A DNA stretch of 64,000 nt from Micromonospora avicenniae (GCF_900156065.1 NZ_FTNF01000012.1:154598-218597), one strand, 5' to 3'. Shown: positions 50,251 to 59,905, numbered from the stretch's first letter. A program made the numbers and translations. Notes: generated by a model not told the origin, from the letters alone.

Positions 50251-51333
50251 ATGGCCGGCGATGATGTGGCGTGGTACCAGCGTCTGCTCGAGGTGAGGCC
50301 GGAATTGATCGACGAGGTGCCATGCTGGACGGTCATACAGCCGTTGACCAAGCCTGTCACGGTGGCCGAGGTGGTGCGCCGGCTCGGTGGTGATCAAGCC
50401 GAGATCGAGTACCGGAGCGGATGGGACGCTGATGCCGCGACATCGGTGGTGCACCTCAACCAGCTAGGCCCGGCCGTGGTGATGGCGGAGGTGATGGACG
50501 CCGAGGGCATCCGCGAGGAGGTTCTGCGGTGGCTGTCCGACGGCGCTGTCGTGCACAGCTCGTGGTGGGGCTCCGCCAACGGGCGTAGTTTCCTGTGCTA
50601 CGCCGTCTTCGGCCGGTTGCTGACCCAGTTGCAGCATCTCGATGACGACCGGCCTGGCGGTGAGCAGCCTGAGGCCCTCGACGAGGATCGCGCCGCGCTG
50701 CGCAGGCTCACCGACGATCCAGACCTGGACTATCCGGCGCAGCTGGCCTTGATGGAGCGACGCACCGGAATCCGGCTGGACGCCGCCTGGTTGGACCAGC
50801 CGCACCCGACGGTCGTGCTGCGCAAGCCGATTCCGGACGACCCACGCCCACCGGGCAGTTTCGCCGCTACGGACCCCGACCTTGCGGCCATGCTCCTCAT
50901 GGCCGGCGATCCGACGTACCGCGCCGCACTGCGCTGGGTGCTCGACCTGCTCGCTGACGACTGGGAACTGCGTAGTGAGCCGTTGGTCAACGCGGTGCTC
51001 GGCACGTTGACGCGCGACTGGCCCGCCAGCAAGGATCTGGGGCAAGAGGCTCACGCGATGGATTCCCGGCTGAGCGCGGAAGTCAATGCCAGCCCAGGCA
51101 TGTCGCCTGAACGCTGGCGACGGTTTCACCGCATGCGCGCTGGTCAAGCGTTCACCGCGACGGTCGTCAACCCCAACGACAGGCCAAAGCCCTTGGACAC
51201 GCTGTGGTACGCCCAGCAGGCGCTTCAAGAGCGGTGGCCCGCCATCCGCGCGGAACTGTGGCGACGGGCACGGCACCAACGGGGCACCCTCGACTTCCAG
51301 ACCTCCGCGGTGGACGGTCCTGCCGGAAGTTAG
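50251..51333 (+). CDS. DUF6461-like protein
   Basis: 360-aa soluble protein. Residues about 8-150 resemble DUF6461 (WYQRLLEVRPELIDEVPCWTVI, VTVAEVVRRLGG, VVMAEVMDAEGIREEVLRWLSDGAVVHSSWWG, AVFGRLLTQLQHLDDDRPGGEQPEALDED), a family common in actinobacteria and of unknown function. The second half (DPTYRAALRWVLDLLADDWELRSEPLVNAVLG and the RWRRFHRMRAGQAFTA part) is not recognised. Codon use is less GC-rich than the flanking core genes, consistent with an acquired gene. Confidence 0.65.
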   Translation: MAGDDVAWYQRLLEVRPELIDEVPCWTVIQPLTKPVTVAEVVRRLGGDQAEIEYRSGWDADAATSVVHLNQLGPAVVMAEVMDAEGIREEVLRWLSDGAVVHSSWWGSANGRSFLCYAVFGRLLTQLQHLDDDRPGGEQPEALDEDRAALRRLTDDPDLDYPAQLALMERRTGIRLDAAWLDQPHPTVVLRKPIPDDPRPPGSFAATDPDLAAMLLMAGDPTYRAALRWVLDLLADDWELRSEPLVNAVLGTLTRDWPASKDLGQEAHAMDSRLSAEVNASPGMSPERWRRFHRMRAGQAFTATVVNPNDRPKPLDTLWYAQQALQERWPAIRAELWRRARHQRGTLDFQTSAVDGPAGS

Positions 51334-51398
51334 CGATGAGGGCGCGTTGGGGATGCGCGCGTCACCCGTCCAGGCCGACGCCCCGATCGAGGTCGACC

Positions 51399-51731
51399 GT
51401 GCCCGCCATCCGCGCGACCGGCGTCCTCGACAACCGACACAACGGCATGCACGTGCTCCGGCACACCTACGCCTCGGTCCTGCTCGACGCCGGCGAAAGC
51501 CTGAAGGCCCTCTCGGCGTACCTGGGGCACTCCGATCCCGGCTTCACTCTCCGGATCTACACGCACCTGTTGCTGGCCGGCGAGGACCGCATCCGCCGCG
51601 CGATCGACCACGCCTTCACCGACGACCCGCAGACCCCCGACGGGCCTGGAGACGGCATGATCATGGCTCTGAGGCCGCCGCAAGGGGTGGAAATGCAGGT
51701 CAGAGCACTTGCTGGGACTATTTGGCGTTGA
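51399..51731 (+). pseudogene. truncated tyrosine recombinase (phage-type integrase), C-terminal part
   Basis: The frame holds HVLRHTYASVLLDAGESLKALSAYLGHSDPGFTLRIYTHL, the C-terminal catalytic box of tyrosine recombinases: HxLRH Arg/His, GHS, and the nucleophile Tyr in IYTHL. The arm-binding and core-binding domains, the first catalytic Arg and the beta-hairpin Lys are absent, so it cannot be active. It ends 14 bp inside the convergent metH gene, marking the right edge of the accessory segment. Upstream lies an unrelated gene. Confidence 0.85.
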
Positions 51732-54700
51732 AGTAGCTTGCCTCCGGGTGGTGCACCACGATCGCGTCGGTGGCTTGCTCCGGCATCAGCTGGAACTCCT
51801 CCGACAGCTGCACGCCGATCCGGTCCGCGCCGAGCAGCTCCACGATCTTGGCGCGGTCCTCCAGGTCCGGGCAGGCCGGGTAGCCGAACGCGTACCGGCA
51901 GCCCCGGTAGTCGTTGCGCAGCAGGCCGGCCAGGTCCGCCGGGTCGTCGGCGGCGAGCGTACGCCCGCCGGGCAGCGTCAGCTCGGAGCGGACCCGCTTG
52001 TGCCAGTACTCGGCGAGCGCCTCGGTGAGCTGCACGGACAGTCCGTGCACCTCCAGGTAGTCGCGGTACTCGTTGCGGGCGAAGAGTTTCGCGGCGTACT
52101 CGCTGATCGGCTGGCCCACCGTGACCAGTTGCAACGCCACCACGTCCGGCCCGTCGCCGCGCGGACGGAAGAAGTCGGCCAGGCACAGCCGCCGCTCCTG
52201 CCGTTGCCGCGGGAACGAGAACCGGGCCCGCTCGGCATGCCCGTTCTCGTCCAGCACCACCAGGTCGTTGCCCTCCGAGTACGCGGGGAAGTACCCGTAC
52301 ACGACGGCCGCCTCGAGCACCTGGTTTGCGATGAGCCGGTCCAGCCAGTAGCGCAGCCGCGGCCGCCCCTCGGTCTCCACCAACTCCTCGTAGGACGGCC
52401 CCTTCCCGCCACGGGCGCCGCGCAGCCCCCACTGACCGAGGAACGTGGCCCGCTCGTCCAGCAGCGCCGCGTAGTCGGCCAGGGGTACGCCCTTGACGAC
52501 CCGGGTGCCGAAGAACGGCGGGGCGGGGACCTCCACGTCCATGGCCACGTCGGAGCGGACCGAGGCGTCGTCCAGCGGCGGCAGCGACTCGGTGACGATC
52601 GCCCGCTGCCGCTCGCGGCGGGCGCGGCGGGTGGCGAGCGCCGCCTCCCGGTCCGCGTCGACGATCGGTACGCCGCCGCGCTTGGCCGCCATCACCCGGT
52701 TCATCAGGGACAGCCCCTCGAACGCGTCCCGCGCGTAGTGCACCTGCCCGGGGAACATCGACCGCAGGTCGTCCTCGACGTACGAACGGGTCAGCGCCGC
52801 CCCACCGAGCAGGACGGGCCAGCGCTCCGCGACCCCGCGGCTGGCCATCTCGGCGAGGTTCTCCTTCATGATGACCGTGCTCTTGACCAGCAGGCCGGAC
52901 ATCCCGATCGCGTCGGCGCGGTGCTCCTCGGCGGCGTCGAGGATGGCGCTGATCGGCTGCTTGATGCCGATGTTCACCACCTCGTAGCCGTTGTTGGACA
53001 GGATGATGTCCACCAGGTTCTTACCGATGTCGTGCACGTCGCCGCGCACGGTGGCCAGCACGATGCGTCCCTTGCCACCGTCCTCGACGGTCTCCATGTG
53101 CGGCTCCAGGTAAGCCACCGCGGTCTTCATCACCTCGGCGGACTGGAGCACGAACGGCAGCTGCATCTGCCCGGAGCCGAACAGCTCGCCGACCACCTTC
53201 ATCCCGTCGAGCAGGATGTCGTTGATGATCGACAACGGCGAGCGCCCCTGCGCCATCGCCGTGTCCAGGTCGGCCTCCAGGCCGTTGCGCTCACCGTCGA
53301 TGATCCGGCGCTTGAGCCGCTCGTCCAGCGGCAACGCGGCCAGTTCCTCGGCCCGCCCGGCCCGTGCCGAGGCGGCGTCGACCCCTTCGAAGAGCTCGAT
53401 GAAGCGCTGCACCGGGTCGTACCCCTCGCGGCGCCGGTCGTAGACCAGGTCGAGGGCCGCCTCGCGCTGCTCCTCGGGAATCTTCGACATCGGCAGGATC
53501 TTGCTGGCGTGCACGATCGCCGAGGTCAGCCCGGCCTGCACGCACTCGTGCAGGAAGACCGAGTTGAGCACCTGGCGGGCTGCCGGGTTCAGCCCGAAGG
53601 AGATGTTCGAGATGCCGAGGGTGAAGTTGACCCCCGGGTAACGCCGGGCGATCTCCCGGATCGCCTCGATCGTCTCGATGCCGTCGCGGCGGGTCTCCTC
53701 CTGGCCGGTGGCGATCGGGAAGGTCAACGCGTCGATGAGGATGTCCGAGCGGTCCAACCCCCAGCGCCCGGTGAGGTCCTCGATCAGCCGCGCCGCGACC
53801 CGGACCTTCCAGTCGCGGGTACGGGCCTGCCCCTCCTCGTCGATGAGCAGCGCCACCACGGCCGCGCCGTGCTCCTGGACCACCGGCATCACCCGCGCGT
53901 ACCGGGAGTTCGGGCCGTCGCCGTCCTCGAAGTTCACCGAGTTGACCACGCAGCGCCCGCCGAGCATCTCCAACCCGGCTTCGATCACCGCCGGTTCGGT
54001 CGAGTCCAGCATGATCGGCAGGGTGGAGGCGGTGGCGAACCGGCCGGCCAGCTCCCGCATGTCGCGGGTGCCGTCCCGGCCGACGTAGTCGACGCAGAGG
54101 TCCAGCAGGTGCGAGCCGTCCCGGGCCTGGCTGCGGGCGATCTCCACGCAGGCCCGCCAGTCCTCGGCGAGCATTGCCTCACGGAACGCCTTGGAGCCGT
54201 TCGCGTTGGTCCGCTCCCCCACCATCAGCACCGAGGCGTCCTGGGCGAACGGCACCGGGTGGTACACCGACGAGACGCCGGGCTCGTGCTGCGGCGAACG
54301 CGGGGCGGCGGTGGCCCCGTGCAGCCGCTCGGCGAGCATCCGAATGTGCTCCGGGGTGGTGCCGCAACAGCCGCCGACCAGCGAGACGCCGTACTCGCCG
54401 ACGAAGCGCTCCAGCGCGTCGGCCAACTCCACCGGGGTGAGCGGGAAGTACGCCCCGTCGGCGGTGAGCACGGGCAGGCCGGCGTTCGGCATCACAGAGA
54501 GCCGGGTCCGCGAGTGCTGGGAGAGGTAGCGCAGGTGCTCGCCCATCTCGGCCGGCCCAGTCGAGCAGTTCAGCCCGATCAGGTCCACCCCCAGCGGCTC
54601 GATCGCCGCCAGCGCGGCACCGATCTCACTGCCCACCAGCATCGTGCCGGTGGTCTCGACGGCGACGTGACAGATGATCGGCACCGCCCGGTCGAGCTCG

Positions 54701-55233
54701 GCCATCGCCCGCTTCGAGCCGACGATGGCCGCCTTCACCTGGAGCAGGTCCTGGCAGGTCTCCACGATCAGCGCGTCCGCGCCGCCCTCGATCAGCCCGG
54801 CGGCGTTCTGCTGGTACGCGTCCCGCAGATCCGCGTAGCCGGCGTGGCCGAGGGTGGGCAGCTTCGTGCCCGGGCCGATGGAGCCGAGTACGAACCGGGG
54901 CCGCTCGGGCGTGCTGTGCGCGTCGGCGGCCTCCCGGGCGATCCGGGCACCGGCCTCGGACAGTTCGCGGATCCGATGCGGGATGTCGTACTCGCCGAGG
55001 TTCGGCAGGTTGGCGCCGAACGTGTTGGTCTCGACGCAGTCCGCGCCGGCGGCCAGGTACGCCTCGTGCACGCCCCGCACCACGTCCGGCCGGGTCACGT
55101 TGAGGATCTCGTTGCAGCCCTCGAGCCCGTCGAAATCGTCCAGCGTGAGGTCGGCGGCCTGCAACATCGTGCCCATCGCCCCGTCGGCGATGAGAATCCG
55201 GTCGGCCAGCGCGTCGAGCAACGAAATCCGCAC
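51718..55233 (-). CDS. metH: cobalamin-dependent methionine synthase
   Basis: Transfers the methyl group of 5-methyltetrahydrofolate via methylcobalamin to homocysteine. 1171 aa, with all four modules. The homocysteine domain has ADGAMGTMLQ and zinc Cys residues in LIGLNCSTGP and GGCCGTTPEH. The pterin domain has VGERTNANGSKAFR. The B12 domain has VRGDVHDIGKNLVDI (His ligand near residue 734), and the activation domain lies after residue 940 (RPRLRYWLDRL, GYFPAYSEGNDL). GTG 55233 has TAGCCT 6 nt upstream and no ribosome site. The 258 bp upstream contain no recognisable B12-riboswitch box. Confidence 0.96.
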   Translation of the reverse strand: MRISLLDALADRILIADGAMGTMLQAADLTLDDFDGLEGCNEILNVTRPDVVRGVHEAYLAAGADCVETNTFGANLPNLGEYDIPHRIRELSEAGARIAREAADAHSTPERPRFVLGSIGPGTKLPTLGHAGYADLRDAYQQNAAGLIEGGADALIVETCQDLLQVKAAIVGSKRAMAELDRAVPIICHVAVETTGTMLVGSEIGAALAAIEPLGVDLIGLNCSTGPAEMGEHLRYLSQHSRTRLSVMPNAGLPVLTADGAYFPLTPVELADALERFVGEYGVSLVGGCCGTTPEHIRMLAERLHGATAAPRSPQHEPGVSSVYHPVPFAQDASVLMVGERTNANGSKAFREAMLAEDWRACVEIARSQARDGSHLLDLCVDYVGRDGTRDMRELAGRFATASTLPIMLDSTEPAVIEAGLEMLGGRCVVNSVNFEDGDGPNSRYARVMPVVQEHGAAVVALLIDEEGQARTRDWKVRVAARLIEDLTGRWGLDRSDILIDALTFPIATGQEETRRDGIETIEAIREIARRYPGVNFTLGISNISFGLNPAARQVLNSVFLHECVQAGLTSAIVHASKILPMSKIPEEQREAALDLVYDRRREGYDPVQRFIELFEGVDAASARAGRAEELAALPLDERLKRRIIDGERNGLEADLDTAMAQGRSPLSIINDILLDGMKVVGELFGSGQMQLPFVLQSAEVMKTAVAYLEPHMETVEDGGKGRIVLATVRGDVHDIGKNLVDIILSNNGYEVVNIGIKQPISAILDAAEEHRADAIGMSGLLVKSTVIMKENLAEMASRGVAERWPVLLGGAALTRSYVEDDLRSMFPGQVHYARDAFEGLSLMNRVMAAKRGGVPIVDADREAALATRRARRERQRAIVTESLPPLDDASVRSDVAMDVEVPAPPFFGTRVVKGVPLADYAALLDERATFLGQWGLRGARGGKGPSYEELVETEGRPRLRYWLDRLIANQVLEAAVVYGYFPAYSEGNDLVVLDENGHAERARFSFPRQRQERRLCLADFFRPRGDGPDVVALQLVTVGQPISEYAAKLFARNEYRDYLEVHGLSVQLTEALAEYWHKRVRSELTLPGGRTLAADDPADLAGLLRNDYRGCRYAFGYPACPDLEDRAKIVELLGADRIGVQLSEEFQLMPEQATDAIVVHHPEASYFNAK

Positions 55234-55491
55234 GGCCTAAGGCTAGTGCGGAAGAGGGCGTTCGGATCCTCGCCGGCACGCTGTCCCACATTCTGTCAGC
55301 GGGATCACTCTGTCCGGTTCGACCGCCGATGACCGGTCGGCAACCGCCCTGACCGGCGCGGCCGCCGGGCCGCACGCCGGACCGGGACGTAGGCTGACGG
55401 ACGTGAAGGAGAACAGGGACGCCACGATGCACCACCGGCGGACGACCGGGCTCGGCCCGGCCCGCCGCCACGAGCACAGTGAGGTGACGGC

Positions 55492-56361
55492 GTGACCGAG
55501 TTCGACGGGCTGCCGGTGCTGCGTTCCCCGGTCGCCATCGCCGCGTTCGAGGGTTGGAACGACGCCGCGGACGCGTCCACGGCGGCGGTGGAGCACCTGG
55601 AGCAGGTCTGGCAGGCCCGGCAGGTGGCCGAGCTGGACCCGGAGGACTTCTACGACTTCCAGGTGAGCCGGCCGACGATCACGATGGCCGAGGGCGAGAC
55701 ACGGCGGGTCGAATGGCCCACCACCCGCTTCATGGTCGCCAGTCCGGAGGGCACCGAGCGGGACGTGGTGCTGATCCGGGGCATCGAGCCGAGCATGCGC
55801 TGGCGGACGTTCTGCGAGCAGGTGCTGGAGATCTGCCACAGCCTCGAGGTCGAGCGCGTGGTGCTGCTCGGCGCGCTGCTGGCCGACGTGCCGTACACCC
55901 GCCCGCTGCCGATCAGCGGCAGCGCCTCGGACGCGCAGGCGGCCGAGCGCTACCAGCTCACGCCCACCCGTTACGACGGACCGACCGGCATCGTCGGGGT
56001 CCTGCACGACGCGTGCACCCGCGCCGAGGTCGACGCGGTCTCGTTCTGGGTGCACGTGCCGCACTACGCGAACAACCCGCCCTGCCCGAAGGCCACCCTG
56101 GCGCTGCTGCACCGGGTCGAGGAGGTGCTCGACCTGCCGGTGCCGATGGCCGACCTGGCCGAGGAGGCCGCCGAGTGGGAGCAGCGGGTCCGCAACGCTG
56201 CCGAGCAGGACGCCGAACTCGGCGAGTACGTCCGTGAACTGGAGGAACGCGTCGGAGACGCGGGCATCACCCCGCTGACCGGCGACGAGATCGCCCAGGA
56301 GTTCGAGAAGTACCTGCGCCGCCGCGGCGGGTCCGCCGGTCCGACTGCCGGCTCCTGGTAG
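55492..56361 (+). CDS. PAC2 (proteasome assembly chaperone) family protein
   Basis: 289-aa protein of the PAC2 family, related in fold to eukaryotic proteasome assembly chaperones; in actinobacteria the role is unproven. Seen: PVAIAAFEGWNDAADASTAAVEHLEQVW, the GIEPSMRWRTFCEQVLEICHSLEVERVVLLGALLADVPYTRP block, YDGPTGIVGVLHDAC and FWVHVPHYANNPPCPKATLALLHRVEEVL, then an acidic coiled tail. GTG 55492 follows GAGGTG. Corresponds in order to Rv2125, near metH. A well-formed terminator follows. Confidence 0.9.
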   Translation: MTEFDGLPVLRSPVAIAAFEGWNDAADASTAAVEHLEQVWQARQVAELDPEDFYDFQVSRPTITMAEGETRRVEWPTTRFMVASPEGTERDVVLIRGIEPSMRWRTFCEQVLEICHSLEVERVVLLGALLADVPYTRPLPISGSASDAQAAERYQLTPTRYDGPTGIVGVLHDACTRAEVDAVSFWVHVPHYANNPPCPKATLALLHRVEEVLDLPVPMADLAEEAAEWEQRVRNAAEQDAELGEYVRELEERVGDAGITPLTGDEIAQEFEKYLRRRGGSAGPTAGSW

Positions 56362-56382
56362 CCGCCACTCCCCCGCTCCGCA

Positions 56383-56423
56383 CCCGGGCGGTACGACATC
56401 TGGTCGTACCGCCCGGGTTTTTT
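56383..56423 (+). terminator. rho-independent terminator after the PAC2 gene
   Basis: Perfect 15-bp stem (56383-56397 with 56403-56417), 5-nt loop, then six T residues (56418-56423): the clearest intrinsic terminator in the window. Confidence 0.93.
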
Positions 56424-56510
56424 CATGTGGACGACGCCGGCGCGGCCCCTGTGCCGGGGCTCGTCGGCATGGTGTGTCGGGGTGGCGCAGCACACCCCCG
56501 CTAGGGCATC

Positions 56511-56522
56511 CTAGGAACCTAG
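56511..56522. promoter_or_regulatory. palindrome upstream of the GntR gene, candidate autoregulatory operator
   Basis: CTAGGAACCTAG is a perfect 5-bp inverted repeat around AA, 20 bp before the GntR start codon and next to its ribosome site, a usual place for GntR self-repression. Confidence 0.5.
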
Positions 56523-56542
56523 ATGTGATCAAGGAGGCGGGC

Positions 56543-57334
56543 ATGCAGATCAATCCGGGGGCGGCCGAGTTCCCGCACCGGCAGATCGCGGCGCAACTCA
56601 CGACGCGGATCCGACGCGGGGACTGGGCGCCGGGCGAGCGGCTGCCGTCCATCCCGGCGATGGCCGAGATGTTCGGCGTCGCGAAGCAGACCGTGCAGCG
56701 CGCCGTCGACCAGCTGCGGGTCGAGGGCGTGCTCATCACCAAACCGGGCTCCGGCACGTACGTCCGAGGCACACGGCGGCGGCTCAACCGCCTCTCTCGG
56801 GGACGGTACGGCGGGTTCCGCGGTTACCACACCGACCTCGCCGCGCGGTACCGCCAGCAACTCGTCTCGGTCGGTCGCTCCCCCGCCCCCGCCGAGGTGG
56901 CCGACGCCTTCGGCGTACCCGACGGCACGGAACTGATCTGCCGCCGGCACCTGGTCCGCACCGAGGACTCCCCGGTCGAGGTCGGCGCCTCCTGGTTCCT
57001 GCCCGCCGACGCGGCCGGCACCTCGCTGGAGCGGGCGGAGGCCTTCGGCCGGCCGCTCTACCAGGAGGCCGAGGAGGCCACCGGTCGGCGGTACGTCACC
57101 GCCACCGACACGATCAGCGCCCGCCAGCCCAGCCGGGAGGAGTCGGAGACGCTGCAGATCCGGCCCGACACACCCGTGCTGCACCTGCTGCACGTCGCGT
57201 ACGACAACGCACGCAAGCCGATCGAGGTCGCCCAGGCCACCTGGCCCGGACCGATGACCACCCTCACCGAGGAGTACCGGATCCCCGCCCCCGCACCGGA
57301 ACCGGACCCGGACCCGGGGCTCGTCCTCGGCTGA
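56543..57334 (+). CDS. GntR family (HutC subfamily) transcriptional regulator
   Basis: 263-aa regulator. N-terminal winged helix (FPHRQIAAQLTTRIRRGDWAPGERLPSIPAMAEMFGVAKQTVQRAVDQLRVEGVLITKPGSGTYV) and a UTRA effector domain (GTELICRRHLVRTEDSPVEVGASWFLP, TDTISARQPSREESETLQI, VLHLLHVAYDNARKPIEVAQATWPG). ATG 56543 follows AAGGAGG. Tail is Pro/Asp-rich. Target genes unknown; the upstream CTAGG-AA-CCTAG may be its own operator. Confidence 0.9.
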   Translation: MQINPGAAEFPHRQIAAQLTTRIRRGDWAPGERLPSIPAMAEMFGVAKQTVQRAVDQLRVEGVLITKPGSGTYVRGTRRRLNRLSRGRYGGFRGYHTDLAARYRQQLVSVGRSPAPAEVADAFGVPDGTELICRRHLVRTEDSPVEVGASWFLPADAAGTSLERAEAFGRPLYQEAEEATGRRYVTATDTISARQPSREESETLQIRPDTPVLHLLHVAYDNARKPIEVAQATWPGPMTTLTEEYRIPAPAPEPDPDPGLVLG

Positions 57335-57434
57335 GCCGATGCCCCGCCCGGCCAGCGCGGACGACGGCACCGCCGCGTCCGTGCGGGCGGGACGGACAGG
57401 GCGCCGCTGCCACCCGTCCGTCCCCGCGATGTGC

Positions 57435-58364
57435 TCAGTACCCGCCGGTCACCTGGTTGCGCAACGGCTCACCGGCCAGGTAGCGGCGCAGCTGCGCGGC
57501 CACCAGCCGGTACACGCGCGGCAGTAGGCCGTGGACCTGGGCACCGACGTGCGGTGTGATCAGGACGTTCGGCAGATGCCACAGCGGGTCGCCGGGCGGC
57601 AGGGGCTCCGGGTCGGTGACGTCGAGCACCGCCGAGATTCGGCCGGTGGACAGTTCGGCGAACAGGGCCGCCGGGTCCGCGACCGGCCCGCGAGCCGCGT
57701 TGACCAGCATCGCGCCGTCCGGCATGGCGGCGAGGAAGCGGGCATCCACGAGTCGCCGGGTCTCGGCGGTGAGCGGCACGAGCAGGACCACGATGTCCGC
57801 GGCGGGGAGCAGGCGCGGCAGGTCGGTAACGGCGTGCACTCCCTCGGCCGGACGCGCGGTGCGGGCCACGAAGGTCAGCTCCACCTCGAACGGCGCCAGC
57901 CGGGCCGCCACCGCCGACCCGATCGAGCCGGCCCCGATGATCAGTACGCGTTTGCCGGCGAGCTCGTCGGTCGGCAGGTAGGGCTCGGTGGTCCACACTC
58001 CCCGATCCTGGGCGCGCAGGAACGAGGGGAAGGCCCGCAGCTGCGACAGGATCCCGGTGACCACCCACTCGGCGGTGGAGGAGTCGTGCACGCCCCGGGC
58101 GTTGCACAGGGTCACCCCGGCAGGTACCCGGCCGACCCAGGCTTCGGCTCCCGCGCTCGGCAGTTGCACCACCCGAAGGTCCGGCAGCTCGGTGATGAGC
58201 CGACTCGTGTCGTGGGGCATACCGATGAACGTGGGCAGCCAGAACTCGACTCCGTCCGGCGCCGACGGGAGGTTCCGCGGATCATCGGCGACCTCGACCA
58301 CCACACTGTCGGGCAAGTCGCCAAGAACCGGAATGCCGAACTTATGAGGAATCCACACCTTCAC
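57435..58364 (-). CDS. D-isomer 2-hydroxyacid dehydrogenase
   Basis: NAD(P)-dependent enzyme of 309 aa. Nucleotide motif GKRVLIIGAGSIGSAVAARL, catalytic Arg in LVNAARGPVADPAALF, Glu region in AVLDVTDPEPLPPGDPLW and catalytic His in LITPHVGAQVHG. N-terminal substrate domain begins VWIPHKFGIPVLGDLPD. The substrate could be a glyoxylate- or phosphonate-like acid; not resolved. GTG 58364 has TAGCGT 8 nt upstream. Confidence 0.9.
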   Translation of the reverse strand: MKVWIPHKFGIPVLGDLPDSVVVEVADDPRNLPSAPDGVEFWLPTFIGMPHDTSRLITELPDLRVVQLPSAGAEAWVGRVPAGVTLCNARGVHDSSTAEWVVTGILSQLRAFPSFLRAQDRGVWTTEPYLPTDELAGKRVLIIGAGSIGSAVAARLAPFEVELTFVARTARPAEGVHAVTDLPRLLPAADIVVLLVPLTAETRRLVDARFLAAMPDGAMLVNAARGPVADPAALFAELSTGRISAVLDVTDPEPLPPGDPLWHLPNVLITPHVGAQVHGLLPRVYRLVAAQLRRYLAGEPLRNQVTGGY

Positions 58365-58535
58365 GTCGGCCGACGCTAGCCAACCCAGGCTGTTCGATAC
58401 CTGCTGGGCCACCCGAATGTGCTGGTAAACAGCATGTGAGGTCGGTCCTAGCGGAATGCCCGAAGCGCCGGATCGGTGCCGGGAGGAGATCCGGCGCCCG
58501 GTCCCGGCCGCCGGCGAAACCACGCCACGACGCCG

Positions 58536-58567
58536 ACGCCCCCGGTCCACCACGGGACCGGGGGCGT
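58536..58567 (-). terminator. hairpin in the gap downstream of mshC
   Basis: Perfect 13-bp stem (58536-58548 with 58555-58567), 6-nt loop. It lies 100 bp beyond the mshC stop in the 302-bp gap 58365-58666, which contains no supported gene. Confidence 0.55.
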
Positions 58568-58666
58568 GGGCTCACGACGGGCCGGGTCGACCTCGCACCG
58601 GCCGCTCGTGGCGGCGGCTGCGCGACCGAGGGCTCCGACGGGCACGACCAGTGCCGGCGGACGACG

Positions 58667-59905
58667 TCAGAGGCGGACGCCGAGCAGTGCGTCGACGGTG
58701 TCGGCGAAGAGCGCGGGAGCCGTCGCGTCGTCCCCGACACCGGCCAGGGCCTGCTCCGCCCACGCGTCGGCCAGCGCGAGCGCACCGGGACTGTCGAGAT
58801 CGTCGGCGAGGCGCGCGCGTACGCCCGCCAGCAGCTCGGCCCCGGACGGACCGGAGGGCGCGGCGGCGGCCTGCCGCCAGCGGGCCAGTCGCTCCTGAGC
58901 GGCGGCCAGCAGCTCGTTGGTCCAGGTGCGGTCGCTGCGGTAGTGCCCGGCCAGCAGCGCCAGCCGGACCGCCATCGGATCGACGTGATCCGCGCGAAGC
59001 CGTGAGACGAAGACCAGGTTGCCGCGGGACTTGGACATCTTCTCGCCGTCCAGCCCGATCATGCCGGCATGCACGTAGTGCTGGGCGAACGGAGCCTCGC
59101 CGGTCAGCCGCTCGGCATGCGCCGCGGACGCCTCGTGGTGCGGGAAGAGCAGGTCGTTGCCGCCGCCCTGCACATCGATGCGGTCACCGAGCAGGTCGAG
59201 GGCGATCACCGCACACTCGATGTGCCAGCCCGGACGCCCGGCGCCCAGTTCACCGCCCGGCCAGGAAGGCTCGTCCTCGCGGGCACCACGCCACAGCAGC
59301 GGGTCCAGCGCGTCGCGCTTGCCGGCCCGGTCCGGGTCGCCGCCACGCTCCGGGAAGATCTTCAGCATCTCCGCCCGGCTGAGGTTGGACTCGTAGCCGA
59401 AGCGCGGCGAGGCGGAGGTGTCGAAGTAGACGTCGCCGGTGCCGTCGTCGAGGCGGTACGCGGCGCCGTCCTTGAGCAGCAACTGCACCTTCTCGGCGAT
59501 GTTCGGAATCGACTCGACCGCGCCGACGTAGTGCTCCGGCGGGATGATCCGCAGGGCCTCCATGTCCTCCCGGAACAGGGCGGTCTCCCGCATCGCGAGG
59601 ACCTTCCAGTCCTCACCGTCGCGCGTGGCCCGCTCCAGCAGCGGGTCGTCGATGTCGGTGACGTTCTGCACGTACCGCACCGTCCGCCCGGCGTCGCGCC
59701 ACACCCGCTGGACCAGGTCAAACGTGATCATGGTGGCGGCGTGACCGAGGTGGGTCGCGTCGTACGGCGTGATGCCGCAGACGTACATCCGCGCCACGTC
59801 GGCCGGGTCGCTCGGGTAGATGCCCTGTCGCGCCGAGTCGTACAACGCAAGCGGCTCGCCCCTACCCGGCAGCCGCGGCACCTCATGTCCCGCCCACGCT
59901 TCCAT
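58667..59905 (-). CDS. mshC: cysteine:glucosaminyl-inositol ligase MshC (mycothiol biosynthesis)
   Basis: Joins cysteine to GlcN-Ins with ATP, the third step to mycothiol, the main low-molecular thiol of actinobacteria. 412 aa, a CysRS paralog: YVCGITPYDATHLGHAATMI with the HIGH-like HLGH, zinc ligands in GWHIECAVIALDLLG and HHEASAAHAE, and EKMSKSRGNLVF (KMSKS). Lacks the CysRS anticodon-binding domain, which marks it as MshC. ATG 59905 follows TAGGCT by 6 nt. Lies downstream of the SCO1664-like gene on the same strand. Confidence 0.95.
   Translation of the reverse strand: MEAWAGHEVPRLPGRGEPLALYDSARQGIYPSDPADVARMYVCGITPYDATHLGHAATMITFDLVQRVWRDAGRTVRYVQNVTDIDDPLLERATRDGEDWKVLAMRETALFREDMEALRIIPPEHYVGAVESIPNIAEKVQLLLKDGAAYRLDDGTGDVYFDTSASPRFGYESNLSRAEMLKIFPERGGDPDRAGKRDALDPLLWRGAREDEPSWPGGELGAGRPGWHIECAVIALDLLGDRIDVQGGGNDLLFPHHEASAAHAERLTGEAPFAQHYVHAGMIGLDGEKMSKSRGNLVFVSRLRADHVDPMAVRLALLAGHYRSDRTWTNELLAAAQERLARWRQAAAAPSGPSGAELLAGVRARLADDLDSPGALALADAWAEQALAGVGDDATAPALFADTVDALLGVRL

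Noticed and set aside
55234..55491. Cobalamin riboswitch upstream of metH
   Set aside because: No B12-box-like sequence was found on the minus strand, and the -10-like TAGCCT directly before the GTG suggests a leaderless transcript that would leave no room for a riboswitch.
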